NCBI GenBank assembly: GCA_021173225.1
Contig: JAJOLK010000001.1
Coordinates: forward strand, 62,001-126,000
Source of the DNA: Phycisphaerales bacterium PN19_bin_20
Lineage (GTDB): Bacteria; Planctomycetota; Phycisphaerae; Phycisphaerales; UBA1924
Direction: 5' to 3'
Length of the DNA stretch: 64,000 nt
Both the position numbers and the translations under genes were made by a program. The first letter of the stretch is position 1; each line of letters starts with the position of its first letter. Shown here piece by piece: positions 38,285-53,135 of this stretch. Under the pieces are notes generated by a model. The model was not told the DNA's origin. It saw nothing but the letters and a program-made list of their open reading frames with translations, and made no database searches.

Positions 38285-39840
38285 TTGCGTTTCTTGAACT
38301 TGCTCTTGATGCTCGGCGTGAAGCTGCTGCCACGCTGCGACGGGCCAAAGCCCGGCATTCCGCTCATCCCCGGCACCAGCCCGCCCAGCCCGCCCGAACC
38401 CTGCAGGCCCTTGACTGCCTTGACGCGGTCGGCGGCGTTGAGCCCCGCCATCTGCGCGCTCAGCTTGCTGATCATCTTGAACTGGTTGACCAGCTGCCCG
38501 ACCGCCTCCGGCTTGCTCGCGCTGCCCTTGGCGATGCGGTTGCGGCGCGAGTGGTTCAGCGTGTCGGCGTTGCGCCGCTCGGCTCGCGTCATGCTGTTGA
38601 TGATCCCCTCGACGCGGTCGAGCTGCTTGTCGTCAAGCTGCGCGCCCTTGAGCGCCTGGCCCACGCCCGGCAGCAGGCCCATGAGCTGCTTGAGCGGGCC
38701 CATCCGACGCAGGCTCTTAAGCTGCGTCAGAAAGTCGTCCATCGTCATCTGACCCTTGGCCATCTTGGCCTCAAGCTCGGCGGCCTCTTCCTCGCTGACC
38801 TGCTCGCGGGCCTTCTGTACCAGGCTGACCACATCGCCCATGCCCAGGATCCGCCCCGCGATGCGCGCGGCGTGGAACTCCTCGAGCGCATCGAGCTTCT
38901 CGCCGGTGCCGATGAACCGAATCGGCGCGCCGGTGACGGTCTTGACGCTCAGCGCCGCGCCGCCGCGCGTGTCGCTGTCAAACTTGGTCATGATCAGCCC
39001 GTCAACCGCCAAACGGGTGTGGAAGGCTTTGGCGCTCTTGACGGCGTCCTGCCCGGTCATCGCGTCAACGACCAGGAAGACCTGGTGCGGACGCAGGGCC
39101 TTGTTGACCTGCTCAAGCTCGCCCATCAGCTCGTCGTTGATGTGCAAACGCCCGGCGGTGTCGAGAATCACCGTGTCGATGCTCTGCTTGCGCGCCTCGG
39201 CCAAGGCCCGCTGGCAGACGCCCACCGCCACGCCCACGGCCTTGCCGTACTCAGCGATCCTCTCAGCCTCGCCGTAGAACACGACCTTCGCGGTGCCTAC
39301 GCCGGGCCCCGTCAGGGCCGCAACCTGCTGGCAGACGGTTTGCAGCTGCTCAACCGCCGCGGGGCGCTGCAGGTCAGCCGCGACGAGCATGACCGAGCGG
39401 TTGCGCTTCTTGAGCCAGGCGGCGAGCTTGCCGCAGGTGGTCGTCTTCCCGCTGCCCTGCAGCCCGCACATCATCACGATCGTCGGCCCGGGGCTGATCT
39501 GCAGCACGCCGGGCCCGTCGGCGAGGAAGGCCTCGGCGGTCTGCTGGGGCGTTGCGCCCTCGGGCACGGCGGGGGCCTCGCCCAGCAGCTCTACGAGCTT
39601 GTCATAGACGATGCCGATCATCTCTTGCCCAGGCTTGAGGGCCTTTGTCACGTCACGCCCGATGGCGGTCCGCGTGACCTCATCGCAAAAGCGGTTGACC
39701 ACTTCCAGGGCGACGTCGGCGTCCAGCAGCGCGGTGCGGGCCTCGCCCACGGCGTCGGCGATGTTCTTCTCGCTGAGCTGGGCGTTGCCCGAGAGCCGCC
39801 GGAACATCCCGTTGAACGAGTCTGTGAGCTTGTCGAACAT
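38281..39840 (-). CDS. ffh: Signal recognition particle protein Ffh
   Basis: GTPase that binds signal peptides and SRP RNA and delivers ribosomes to the membrane. Product 519 residues, slightly above the usual ~450. The N domain starts MFDKLTDSFNGMFRRL; the P-loop GLQGSGKTTT is near residue 125; DTAGRLHIND, TKFDSDTRGGAAL and GTGEKLDALEEF follow. The M domain has the methionine-rich MDDFLTQLKSLRRMGPL and the RNA-binding RRNRIAKGS. The tail is Gly/Met/Ser-rich and ends KFKKRK. Same strand as leuS, 130 bases downstream of it. Confidence 0.96.
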   Translation of the reverse strand: MFDKLTDSFNGMFRRLSGNAQLSEKNIADAVGEARTALLDADVALEVVNRFCDEVTRTAIGRDVTKALKPGQEMIGIVYDKLVELLGEAPAVPEGATPQQTAEAFLADGPGVLQISPGPTIVMMCGLQGSGKTTTCGKLAAWLKKRNRSVMLVAADLQRPAAVEQLQTVCQQVAALTGPGVGTAKVVFYGEAERIAEYGKAVGVAVGVCQRALAEARKQSIDTVILDTAGRLHINDELMGELEQVNKALRPHQVFLVVDAMTGQDAVKSAKAFHTRLAVDGLIMTKFDSDTRGGAALSVKTVTGAPIRFIGTGEKLDALEEFHAARIAGRILGMGDVVSLVQKAREQVSEEEAAELEAKMAKGQMTMDDFLTQLKSLRRMGPLKQLMGLLPGVGQALKGAQLDDKQLDRVEGIINSMTRAERRNADTLNHSRRNRIAKGSASKPEAVGQLVNQFKMISKLSAQMAGLNAADRVKAVKGLQGSGGLGGLVPGMSGMPGFGPSQRGSSFTPSIKSKFKKRK

Positions 39841-39970
39841 GGGCCCAGCGTACGCGCCGGCCGCGGGTGCCAGCCCCCGCCGCCTGATAAGTCGGCCCCG
39901 GCGCGTGCCCCTTTGGCCAACCCATCGGCCAGACCTTTTCCCCCGCGCGTGAGCGCGCCGGTTGGCCCAC

Positions 39971-42871
39971 TCAGCCCGTCAGGATGTTGACCATCTTGCC
40001 CGGCACGACGATGACCTTCTTGATCGGCTTGCCAGCAATGGCCGCCCGCACTGCTGGCTCTGCTAGAGCCATGGCCTCGGTCGTCGCGGCGTCGGCCCCC
40101 GCGGGCACGTTGATCCGGGCCTTGATCTTGCCCAAGACCTGCACAGGCACCTCGACGGTGCTCTCTACCAGCATGGCCGGGTCGTGGATGGGCCACGGCG
40201 CGTCGGCGATAAGGCCACGTTGATTGAGCTTCTGCCACAGCTCTTCGGCCATGTGCGGCGCGTACGGGGCCAGCAATCGGACCATGACCTCGACCACCGC
40301 ACGCGGCGCGGCGCCAGCGCTGGCGACCTCACGCGTCAGCTCGTTGTTCAGCTCGATCAGCTTGCTGATGCCTGTGTGCAGCGCGATGGCGTTGATGTCC
40401 GCCGTCACGCCCGCGATGGTCTTGTGCAGCAGGCGGCTGAGCGCCTCGGTGGGCGGCTGCTCGCCCACGCGCAGCGTACCGGTCGCTTCGTCAACGCAGC
40501 TTCGCCAGAGCCGTTGCAGGAAGCGGAACGGGCCGATGATGTCCTTGGTGTTCCACGGCTTGCTGGCCTCCAGCGGGCCCATGGCCATCTCATAAAGGCG
40601 GAAAGTGTCGGCCCCGAACTGCTCCATCACCTCGTCGGGGTTGACCACGTTCTTGAAGCGTTTGCTCATCTTGGTCACAATCGGCGTGACCGTCTCGCCC
40701 GTGGCGCGCTCGACAAACCGGCCCTCGCTGGCCTCGTGCACCAGGTCGGTCGCGATGATGGTCTTATCAGCCCGCTGGTAGGCAGAGCTGGTGATCATGC
40801 CCTGGTGGAACAGCTTCCCGAAGGGCTCGGCCGTGCTCAGCACGCCAAGGTCGGCCAGCGCGCTGGTCCAGAACCGGCTATAGAGCAGGTGGCCCACGGC
40901 GTGCTCGGCCCCGCCCAGGTAAAGGTCCACGCCGCCAGCCATCCAGTACCGCTCGGCCTGCGGGTCGATCATCGCCGCGCTGTTCGCGGGGTCACAAAAC
41001 CGCAGAAAGTACCACGAGCTTCCGGCGCTGCCGGGCATCGTGTTGCACTCGCGCGTCACGGGCGTAGAAGGGGCCAGCAGGACGGGATCAACGCCCGCCT
41101 CGCCAGCGGTTGTGCGAACCCATGGCCCGGCTTTGGCCAGCAGCGGCTGCGGGTCGTCACTCTCGATTGGCGCATAGTCGGCCAGCTGGGGCAGCAGCAC
41201 GGGCAACGCCGCGGGCGACACGGGGTAGTGGTTGCCCGCTTCATCAAAGACGATCGGAAAGGGCTCGCCCCAGTAACGCTGGCGGCTGAAGGTCCAATCG
41301 CGCAGCTTGTAGTTGATGCGCCGCTTGCCACGCCCGGTCTGCGCGAGCCAGTCAATGACCTTGGCCTTCGCCTGTTGCGTGGGCAGGGTGTTGATGTCGA
41401 GATCGGGGCCGACTGAGTTCATCGCGAGACCGTCGCCCGCGAAGCACGCCGGGGGCTTTGCTGGCGGCGCGGGGTCACGCACGACCTCGACCACCGGAAG
41501 CACGAACGCCTTTGCAAACTCGTAATCCCGTTCGTCGTGCGCGGGCACGGCCATGATCGCGCCGGTGCCGTAGCCCATCAGCACGTAGTCTGCAACCCAC
41601 ACCGGGATGGGCTTGCCCGTGGCGGGGTTTATCGCGTCCACGCCCAGGTCCACGCCGGTCTTCTCTTTGGACTCTTGCCGCTCGACGTCACTGGCGTTGC
41701 GCGCCTCGCGCACGTAGGCGATGACCTTGGCGGCGTCGGTACGCGCGCCCGGGCTGGCGAGGACGGCCTCAACCAGCGGGTGCTCAGGGGCAACGACCAT
41801 GTACGTCGCGCCAAAAATAGTGTCGGGCCGCGTGGTGAAAACGGTTAGAGCGACCTGCGTTTGACCACTCAACCCAACCCGAAACTCGATCTCCGCGCCC
41901 TCGCTCTTGCCGATCCACTCGCGCTGGATCGTCTTGGTACTCTCGGGCCAGGCCAGGGGTTCGAGCTGGTCCAGCAGGCGCTGGGCGTAGGCGGTGATGC
42001 GGAACATCCACTGCTTCAGCGGCTTGCGCAGCACCGGGTGCCCGCCGCGCTCGCTGCGACCGTCGATAACCTCGTCGTTGGCCAGCACCGTGCCCAGCTT
42101 TGGGCACCAGTTGACGGTCGTGGTCCCCTGATAAGCCAGGCGGTAAGAGTTGATCACGCCGCGGCGCGTGGCGGCGTCCAGCGTGCTCCAAACGCCCAGC
42201 TCACGGGCCTTGTCGGTGTCGCTGATCTCCGCGGCCTGCGGGTTGAAGCGCGCGGGATGCTGACCGGCCTCAAACGCCGCGGCCAGCTCGCTGATCGGGC
42301 GCGCCTTGCCTGCCGCAGCGTCAAACCAGGCGTCGTACAGCTTCACGAACGCCCACTGCGTCCACTTGTAATACCCCGGGTCGATCGTCCCGACCTCGCG
42401 CGACCAGTCATAGCAGAACCCGAAGCGCTGCAACTGGCGGCGGAAGTTGTTGATCGCGTCCTTGGTCGTGATCGACGGGTGTACGCCGGTGGCGATCGCG
42501 TACTGCTCAGCCGGGAGACCGAAGGCGTCCCAGCCCATTGGGTGCAGCACGTTGAACCCGGCCATCCGCTTGTAACGGCAGATGATGTCCGTCGCGGTGT
42601 AGCCCTCAGGGTGGCCAACGTGCAGCCCCGCGCCGCTGGGGTAAGGAAACATGTCCAGGCAGTAAAACTTGGGGCGCGAGGCGTCAAAGCCGGGCTGGCC
42701 GGGGTTGGGCACGCGGAACGTCTCGTCCGCCGCCCAGCGAGCCTGCCACTTGCCCTCAAGCTCGCCAGCGAGCTTGGCGGTGTAACGAAACGGGGGCGCA
42801 TCGTCGGTGGCGGTGGTCGCGGTCGGGGGCGTGGCTGGGGGCGTGGCTGGGGGGGTGGAGGGCGTGCTCAT
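39971..42871 (-). CDS. leuS: Leucyl-tRNA synthetase
   Basis: Charges tRNA-Leu. Product 966 residues, ~100 above typical bacterial length. After a Thr/Pro/Ala-rich leader of ~25 residues, the family start WQARWAADETFRV appears, then YPSGAGLHVGHPEGYTATD (HIGH motif) near ~80-95. The CP1 editing domain contains TTRPDTIFGATYMVVAPEHPL. The KMSKS-like loop is KMSKRFKNVVNPDEV near ~730. The C-terminus ends with the KPIKKVIVVPGKMVNIL segment. Divergent from thrC with 53 bases between starts. Confidence 0.96.
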   Translation of the reverse strand: MSTPSTPPATPPATPPTATTATDDAPPFRYTAKLAGELEGKWQARWAADETFRVPNPGQPGFDASRPKFYCLDMFPYPSGAGLHVGHPEGYTATDIICRYKRMAGFNVLHPMGWDAFGLPAEQYAIATGVHPSITTKDAINNFRRQLQRFGFCYDWSREVGTIDPGYYKWTQWAFVKLYDAWFDAAAGKARPISELAAAFEAGQHPARFNPQAAEISDTDKARELGVWSTLDAATRRGVINSYRLAYQGTTTVNWCPKLGTVLANDEVIDGRSERGGHPVLRKPLKQWMFRITAYAQRLLDQLEPLAWPESTKTIQREWIGKSEGAEIEFRVGLSGQTQVALTVFTTRPDTIFGATYMVVAPEHPLVEAVLASPGARTDAAKVIAYVREARNASDVERQESKEKTGVDLGVDAINPATGKPIPVWVADYVLMGYGTGAIMAVPAHDERDYEFAKAFVLPVVEVVRDPAPPAKPPACFAGDGLAMNSVGPDLDINTLPTQQAKAKVIDWLAQTGRGKRRINYKLRDWTFSRQRYWGEPFPIVFDEAGNHYPVSPAALPVLLPQLADYAPIESDDPQPLLAKAGPWVRTTAGEAGVDPVLLAPSTPVTRECNTMPGSAGSSWYFLRFCDPANSAAMIDPQAERYWMAGGVDLYLGGAEHAVGHLLYSRFWTSALADLGVLSTAEPFGKLFHQGMITSSAYQRADKTIIATDLVHEASEGRFVERATGETVTPIVTKMSKRFKNVVNPDEVMEQFGADTFRLYEMAMGPLEASKPWNTKDIIGPFRFLQRLWRSCVDEATGTLRVGEQPPTEALSRLLHKTIAGVTADINAIALHTGISKLIELNNELTREVASAGAAPRAVVEVMVRLLAPYAPHMAEELWQKLNQRGLIADAPWPIHDPAMLVESTVEVPVQVLGKIKARINVPAGADAATTEAMALAEPAVRAAIAGKPIKKVIVVPGKMVNILTG

Positions 42872-42924
42872 GTCGGGGCGAGTGTAGAAGTCGCTTCGGG
42901 CCCGCCTTGGCGTTAGCCTTGGGG

Positions 42925-46876
<3,952 letters not shown>

Positions 46877-46940
46877 GGCCGCGGCTTCACGCTGCGCGCG
46901 CGTTGCCGCGGCGCCGTGCCCCGCCGCTGGGCTTGGCGCC

Positions 46941-47018
46941 AGCGCCTTTCGTGAGCGCCTTTCGGCAGCGCCTTTCGTGAGGGCCTATCGGCAGGACCCT
47001 TCGTCAGGGCCCACCCTC
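46941..47018 (+). repeat. 13-base tandem repeat, six copies
   Basis: Units AGCGCCTTTCGTG, AGCGCCTTTCGGC, AGCGCCTTTCGTG, AGGGCCTATCGGC, AGGACCCTTCGTC and AGGGCCCACCCTC run head to tail in the convergent ligA-ppx gap and reach into the ppx stop codon. Divergence increases toward ppx. Confidence 0.88.
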
Positions 47019-48145
47019 AGGCCTTCGCCACGTCCGTAAGCGGCGTGCGCTTCTCGAAGATCTCCGCCAGCACCCCGTCGCGGATGCTCCCGGAGTGGAC
47101 CCACAGCTTCTTGCACCGCAGGCGCTTCATCACGCGGTGCACGGTCAGGGCCCCGGCCACGATGATCTCGCTGCGGTCTCGGCTCAGCCCAGGCACGCGG
47201 GCCCGCTCCGCCGGGGTCATGCCGCAGAGCTGCTTGAGCGTGTCGCGGATATGCCGGCGCGTCAGCTCAAGGCCTTGCACGGCGTGCGCGACGTGCTGGC
47301 GATCGTGCGTCCACTGTCCAGCGTGCGCCGCCGCGCTCCCGCCGCCAGGCTGGCTCGCCAGGCGCATCAGCCCAAGGCTAGAGAGCGTCCCGCCGGTAGC
47401 GACCATTGTGCGGATAGTCCCGTCAAAGCGCCGCAGCCCGCGCTCGAGCATCTTGTCGAGGAACTTTTTCATCTGCTCGAAGCCCTCGGTGGGCGCGATC
47501 GCCGGTTTGCCGAAACGCTCGGTCAGGCGGACTACGCCGACGGGCCAACTGATGATCCGCTTGACCTTGCCGTGCTCGACCAGCACCAGCTCGCTGCTGC
47601 CGCCGCCAACATCGAGCACCGCGTGCGCGCCCTTGTGCAGGTCAAAGGCCCGCGTCGCCCCGACGAACGCCAGCCGGCCCTCCTCGTGCCCGGTGATGAT
47701 CTCAACCTCAACCCCCGACGCGGCCCTGACGGCGTCGACAAAGACCCACGCGTCGCTGGCCTCGCGCACGGCGCTGGTCGCCACCGCGCGGACCAGCTCG
47801 GCCCCGTGCCCCTTGGCCGCCAGGGCCATTGCCTGGACCGCCTCGACGCTCTTGCGCACGCTGCCCTCGTCAAGGTGCCCAGTCTTGTCCAAAGTATTTG
47901 GCCAGACGGGTCGGGGCTCGCTGCTCGTACACGACCTTGTACCCGCTGGTCCCCACGCGCTGCGCGACCGCCAGGCGGATCGAGTTGGAGCCAATGTCAA
48001 TCACCCCGGCGGTCGTCGGCGACAGGGCGGGCGATGGGGGTGGCGTTACGAGTGCAGTTTCCCGGGCGAGCACCTCGCGGGCGGGCGCGGGCCCCGAGGG
48101 GGTGCTCACCTCGGCCCTGAACCGCAGCGGGGTGGCATCGTCCAT
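47017..48145 (-). pseudogene. ppx: Exopolyphosphatase/GppA (Ppx) with one-base frameshift
   Basis: Ppx/GppA enzymes hydrolyse polyphosphate or pppGpp. The gene is split between two frames. Frame one, from the ATG at 48145, holds the N-terminal signature VIDIGSNSIRLAVAQR and runs to TRLAKYFGQ. The family continuation, DKTGHLDEGSVRKS, then VATSAVRE, TGHEEGRLAF and VLDVGGGSSELVLV, is in another frame down to 47017. Removing one base of the CC at 47889-47890 restores TRLAKYF-DKTGHL and a 375-residue protein. The rest is intact and conserved, so a sequencing or assembly error, or a very recent mutation, is more likely than old decay. Convergent with ligA. Confidence 0.85.
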
Positions 48146-48708
48146 GGCCAAGAGCATACCGCCGCTCGGGGGTTCGGCAACCAATAGACCGCCCAAACAT
48201 GTGCAGTCTGTATCCGTCCAGAACCCGATCCGAGCATGGCCAATCGCGCAGGGGTTGATCTCACCCGCCAGGTGGCCAACAATGGGCCCTCAGGACCGAC
48301 CGTGACGGACGCCCGGGCAAGTGTGCCCTGGCCGAGGCGCGGGCAGGGGCCAAGCAGGTGACGCGGCGTCGCCTAGGCCCGAGTCTTGAACCCCGGTGCG
48401 CGTGGTTGCGCAGCGGGTCGCCGCGGCCTGGGCCCTCCCACGATCGACAAGATCAGGAGTTGCAGGGACCGCGAGGCGTTGGTGGCGCGTGCAAGGCACG
48501 GAGCCACTGAGCCGGGTGGTGGTCCTGTCACGTCGGCGCGCCGCGCCGGTCGTGAGCATTCGGCAAGGAGAGCCCGCGAACGAACCGCGACTTGAAGCCT
48601 CTGCGAACCGACTAAGGTTTTCTGGGTTTCGATCGCACCCGCGTGTTCCGGCCGACGCAGCAGCGATCGGGCGTGGCGCGCAGAACGGGGGCTTGAGCTG
48701 TTCGTGCT
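48146..48708. other. Long noncoding gap upstream of tRNA-Gln
   Basis: A 563-base GC-rich stretch between ppx and the tRNA. Open frames cross it but their translations are Arg/Ala/Ser-rich and not protein-like, and one overlaps the tRNA. I looked for RNase P, tmRNA and SRP RNA cores and saw none. It may hold promoters for ppx, the tRNA and the fusion gene. Confidence 0.45.
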
Positions 48709-48779
48709 AGACCGATAGTGTAACGGTAGCACAGCAGATTTTGGTTCTGCTTGTCTTGGTTCAAATCCAAGTCGGTCTG
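48709..48779 (+). tRNA. tRNA-Gln (anticodon TTG)
   Basis: A 71-base cloverleaf: acceptor AGACCGA/TCGGTCT, D arm with AACGGTAGC, anticodon stem GCAGA/TCTGC around TTTTGGT, and T arm CTTGG-TTCAAAT-CCAAG. The anticodon reads TTG. No CCA is encoded. It ends about 100 bases before the glmU-prs start, so it may be processed from the same transcript. Confidence 0.93.
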
Positions 48780-48881
48780 TTCCTCCCCCGTCTTCTGCTC
48801 GCACGCCCGCTCACTGCTGCTTCGGCCCGCCACGCTCGGGCGGCCCACGCCCGGCCCATCGGTTCGTCCGCGGCACACGCC

Positions 48882-50714
<1,833 letters not shown>

Positions 50715-50802
50715 GCGCCCCGGAGCATCCAGGCCCAGGCGGGCGAAGCCGCCCGGCCCGAACCCACTAGTTCAAATCACCAGTTTTGAAAGGATCAAGT
50801 TC

Positions 50803-51579
50803 ATGAAGAAGGAATACGCAACGTTGCAGGTTCAACTCCGTGTGAAGCCCGGCTCGCGCTACGCGGGGCGCGCCCGTGAGGCAGGGCGTCTGCCCGGCGT
50901 CATCTACGGTCACCGCCAGAACGCCGTGAGCATCGAGATGGATGCCAAGGGTGCCATCGCGCACTTCAAGTCTGGCGAGAAGATCTTCCGGGTGGACTTC
51001 CCGGGCGTTGCGAACGCCGACGAGGGACAGATGGTGCTGCTCAAGGCTCTGCAGTTTGACTGGATGGGCAACAACATCATCCACGCCGACTTCGCCCGCG
51101 TCGATCTGAATGAGCGCGTGCGGACCAAGGTGCCCATCGAGCTCAAGGGCGAGGCCAAGGGCCTCAAGGCCGCGGGCCGGATCATGATCCACCCGTTCAA
51201 CGACATCGACATCGAGTGCCGCGTGGCCGACATCCCTGAGTCGATCCAGGTTGATATCACCGACCTTGACCTTGACGACTCGATCCAGGCCGGGCAGCTC
51301 AAGCTCCCGACGGCGGACATGAAGCTGCTGACCGACAGCCACGCCATTGTGGCGCAGATCGTCGAGCAGAAGGAAGTCGTCACCGCCGAGGCCTCGACCG
51401 TCGACGCGACCGCCGCCGCCCCCGCCGCCGCGGGCGACAAGGCCGCCACTGCTGCCGCGGGTGCCAAGCCCGCCGCGGGCGACAAGGCCGCCGCCGGTGC
51501 CAAGACTGCTGCTGGTGCCAAGCCCGCCGCCGGTGCCAAGCCCGCCGCCGGCGCCAAAGCCCCCGCGGCCAAGAAGTAA
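50803..51579 (+). CDS. rplY: Ribosomal protein L25 / Ctc family
   Basis: Binds 5S rRNA in the large subunit; the long Ctc form is known as a general stress protein in Bacillus. Start MKKEYATLQV has GAAAGGA upstream. Product 258 residues. The N-terminal L25 domain (RYAGRAREAGRLPGVIYGH) covers ~1-95 and the TL5-type C-terminal beta domain (VPIELKGEAKG to ~205) follows. The last ~55 residues are a Lys/Ala/Gly/Pro tail built of AAGAKP-like repeats (18-base DNA units), rich in Lys and probably RNA-facing or disordered. It lies 88 bases after the fusion gene. Confidence 0.93.
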   Translation: MKKEYATLQVQLRVKPGSRYAGRAREAGRLPGVIYGHRQNAVSIEMDAKGAIAHFKSGEKIFRVDFPGVANADEGQMVLLKALQFDWMGNNIIHADFARVDLNERVRTKVPIELKGEAKGLKAAGRIMIHPFNDIDIECRVADIPESIQVDITDLDLDDSIQAGQLKLPTADMKLLTDSHAIVAQIVEQKEVVTAEASTVDATAAAPAAAGDKAATAAAGAKPAAGDKAAAGAKTAAGAKPAAGAKPAAGAKAPAAKK

Positions 51580-51654
51580 GCCCGTTTCGAACTTCCCCCC
51601 GGCGCGGCCTGACGGCCCCGCCCGGGCTTGACCCCCCCCCGTAGTTGAAGCCGT

Positions 51655-52365
51655 ATGAAACTCATCCTCGGCCTTGGCAACCCGGGCCCGCAGTACGCTG
51701 GCACCCGCCACAACGCCGGGTTCATGGCCCTTGACCGCCTTGCGCTCCGCGCCGGCACGACCGGCTGGCGCCAGAAGTTTGGCGGCGAGTGTGTTGAGAT
51801 CGCCCCCCGAGGCCAGACGGGTGACTGCAAGGCTCTGCTGCTCAAGCCCATGCGGTTTATGAACTGCTCGGGCCAAAGCGTGGCCGAAGCGCTCGCGTTC
51901 TATAAGATCGAGCCCAGCGAGCTGCTGGTCTTGGTTGACGACTACGCCCTGCCCATCGGCGCGCTACGCCTTCGTGCCAGCGGCGGTCACGGCGGGCATA
52001 ACGGGCTGCGTGACATTGACCGCGCGCTGGGCCATCAGAACTACGCCCGCCTGCGAGTGGGCATAGACCCGCCGCCGCCGACCTATGCCGACCCTGCCGA
52101 CTGGGTCCTTGGCAAGTTTGACTTTGCCGAGCTGGCCGCCATCGCCCCGGGCCTTGACCGCGCGGGCGACTGCATCAAGCTTTTTGTCACCGACGGGCTG
52201 GACAAGGCGATGAATACCTTCAACGCCGCCGTGAAGGACGCTGCCACCAGTCGTGCACCAAAGCCCCGGGGGCAGGCTCCGGAGCCCAGGCCGCAGTCCC
52301 CGACGACCAAGGCGCAGGGCCTTGGCCAGAACCCTGGCCCGGACCGCGCTTCGGGCCAAGCATGA
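51655..52365 (+). CDS. pth: Peptidyl-tRNA hydrolase
   Basis: Releases tRNA from stalled peptidyl-tRNA. Product 236 residues against ~190 usually. The catalytic His is in GTRHNAGF near residue 20, and the start MKLILGLGNPGPQYAG is diagnostic. KPMRFMNCSGQSV, LVDDYALPIG and GGHGGHNGLRDI follow. The final ~45 residues are a Pro/Gln/Ala/Ser-rich extension not found in the usual enzyme. Adjacent to rplY with a 75-base gap, as in other bacteria. Confidence 0.94.
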   Translation: MKLILGLGNPGPQYAGTRHNAGFMALDRLALRAGTTGWRQKFGGECVEIAPRGQTGDCKALLLKPMRFMNCSGQSVAEALAFYKIEPSELLVLVDDYALPIGALRLRASGGHGGHNGLRDIDRALGHQNYARLRVGIDPPPPTYADPADWVLGKFDFAELAAIAPGLDRAGDCIKLFVTDGLDKAMNTFNAAVKDAATSRAPKPRGQAPEPRPQSPTTKAQGLGQNPGPDRASGQA

Positions 52366-52377
52366 ACTTCAAACCAA

Positions 52378-52459
52378 TGCCCGGGAGAGGACTTGAACCT
52401 CCATGCCTTGCGGCGCTACCACCTCAAGGTAGTGCGTCTGCCAATTTCGCCACCCGGGC
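52378..52459 (-). tRNA. tRNA-Leu (anticodon GAG)
   Basis: Read leftward: acceptor GCCCGGG/CCCGGGC with discriminator A, D arm GGCGAAATTGGCAGAC, anticodon stem CTACC/GGTAG around TTGAGGT, long variable arm, and T arm with GGTTCAAGTCC. The 82-base length and extra arm are typical of class II tRNA-Leu; the anticodon reads GAG. No CCA encoded. Confidence 0.93.
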
Positions 52460-52667
52460 GACGCTCACACTCCGCCGGGCGCAGGCCGCCGGGCCGGGGG
52501 TAAGGGCGTGAGTTTAGGGCCCGTGCCCGTGTGCTTCAACCCCGACGCCCCGCCGATCACGCGAGCACCCACGGCCAGCGAGCCCAGGCCAGCGGGCACC
52601 CGGCCTGCCGGACCCAGGGACGACCAGCCACTGATCGTCCGGGCCCGGGCTAACCGATACACCAGCT

Positions 52668-53003
52668 ATGCCCTCAGACGGCGACACTCTGCTCAAGCTC
52701 GAAGTCCCCTTCATCGTGCAGCTTGGCACGCGCCGCATGTCCGTGCGCGAGGTCACGGCCCTCACGCCCGGCACCATCGTTGAGCTGCCCATCAACGCCG
52801 AGGACGACCTCAAGCTGCTCATCAAGAACAAGGTCATCGGCCTCGGGCGTGCGGTCAAGGTCGGTGAGAACTACGGCGTGCGGATCACGTTCGTCGGCGA
52901 CCTCAACCACCGCATCGACGCCGTTGCGACCGCTGACGCCGCGAGCCAGGTTTCCTCAGAGGCCGACCGCCTCGCTGAGCAGATGCTGGCCGGGCAGATT
53001 TAG
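52668..53003 (+). CDS. FliN/FliM-type flagellar motor switch domain protein
   Basis: A 111-residue protein with one SpoA (FliN C-terminal) domain: LKLEVPFIVQLGTRRMSVREV, LTPGTIVEL, then LLIKNKVIGLGRAVKVGENYGVRIT. FliN forms the lower C-ring of the flagellar motor and helps dock export complexes; type III secretion relatives have the same domain. The acidic N-terminal part of FliN is missing and the tail is short. No other flagellar gene is in the window, so the flagellar role is inferred from the family. Start ATG at 52668. Confidence 0.8.
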   Translation: MPSDGDTLLKLEVPFIVQLGTRRMSVREVTALTPGTIVELPINAEDDLKLLIKNKVIGLGRAVKVGENYGVRITFVGDLNHRIDAVATADAASQVSSEADRLAEQMLAGQI

Positions 53004-53135
53004 CCAGCCAAACACCGCCAGCTAGACAACGCCAGCCAGCGGTCGCGAGCCAGGTTGATCGAGCTCGCCCGCACGCTTCGAGAGCCAAGGCAAGTTGCGT
53101 GCGCGATTGCGCAGCGCTTCCGCTACGCTCTGGCC

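Noticed and set aside
38551-39990. 479-codon rightward open frame opposite ffh
   Set aside because: Mirror of Ffh codons; starts and ends inside unrelated gene borders.
46941-47018. CRISPR array
   Set aside because: The 13-base units are directly adjacent with no spacers and no cas genes are present; the same applies to the other tandem repeats.
47880-47900. Programmed frameshift in ppx
   Set aside because: No slippery heptamer or stimulatory structure seen, and Ppx is not known to use frameshifting; an indel is simpler.
48373-48804. Leftward 143-codon open frame upstream of the fusion gene
   Set aside because: It overlaps the tRNA-Gln gene and its translation is not protein-like.
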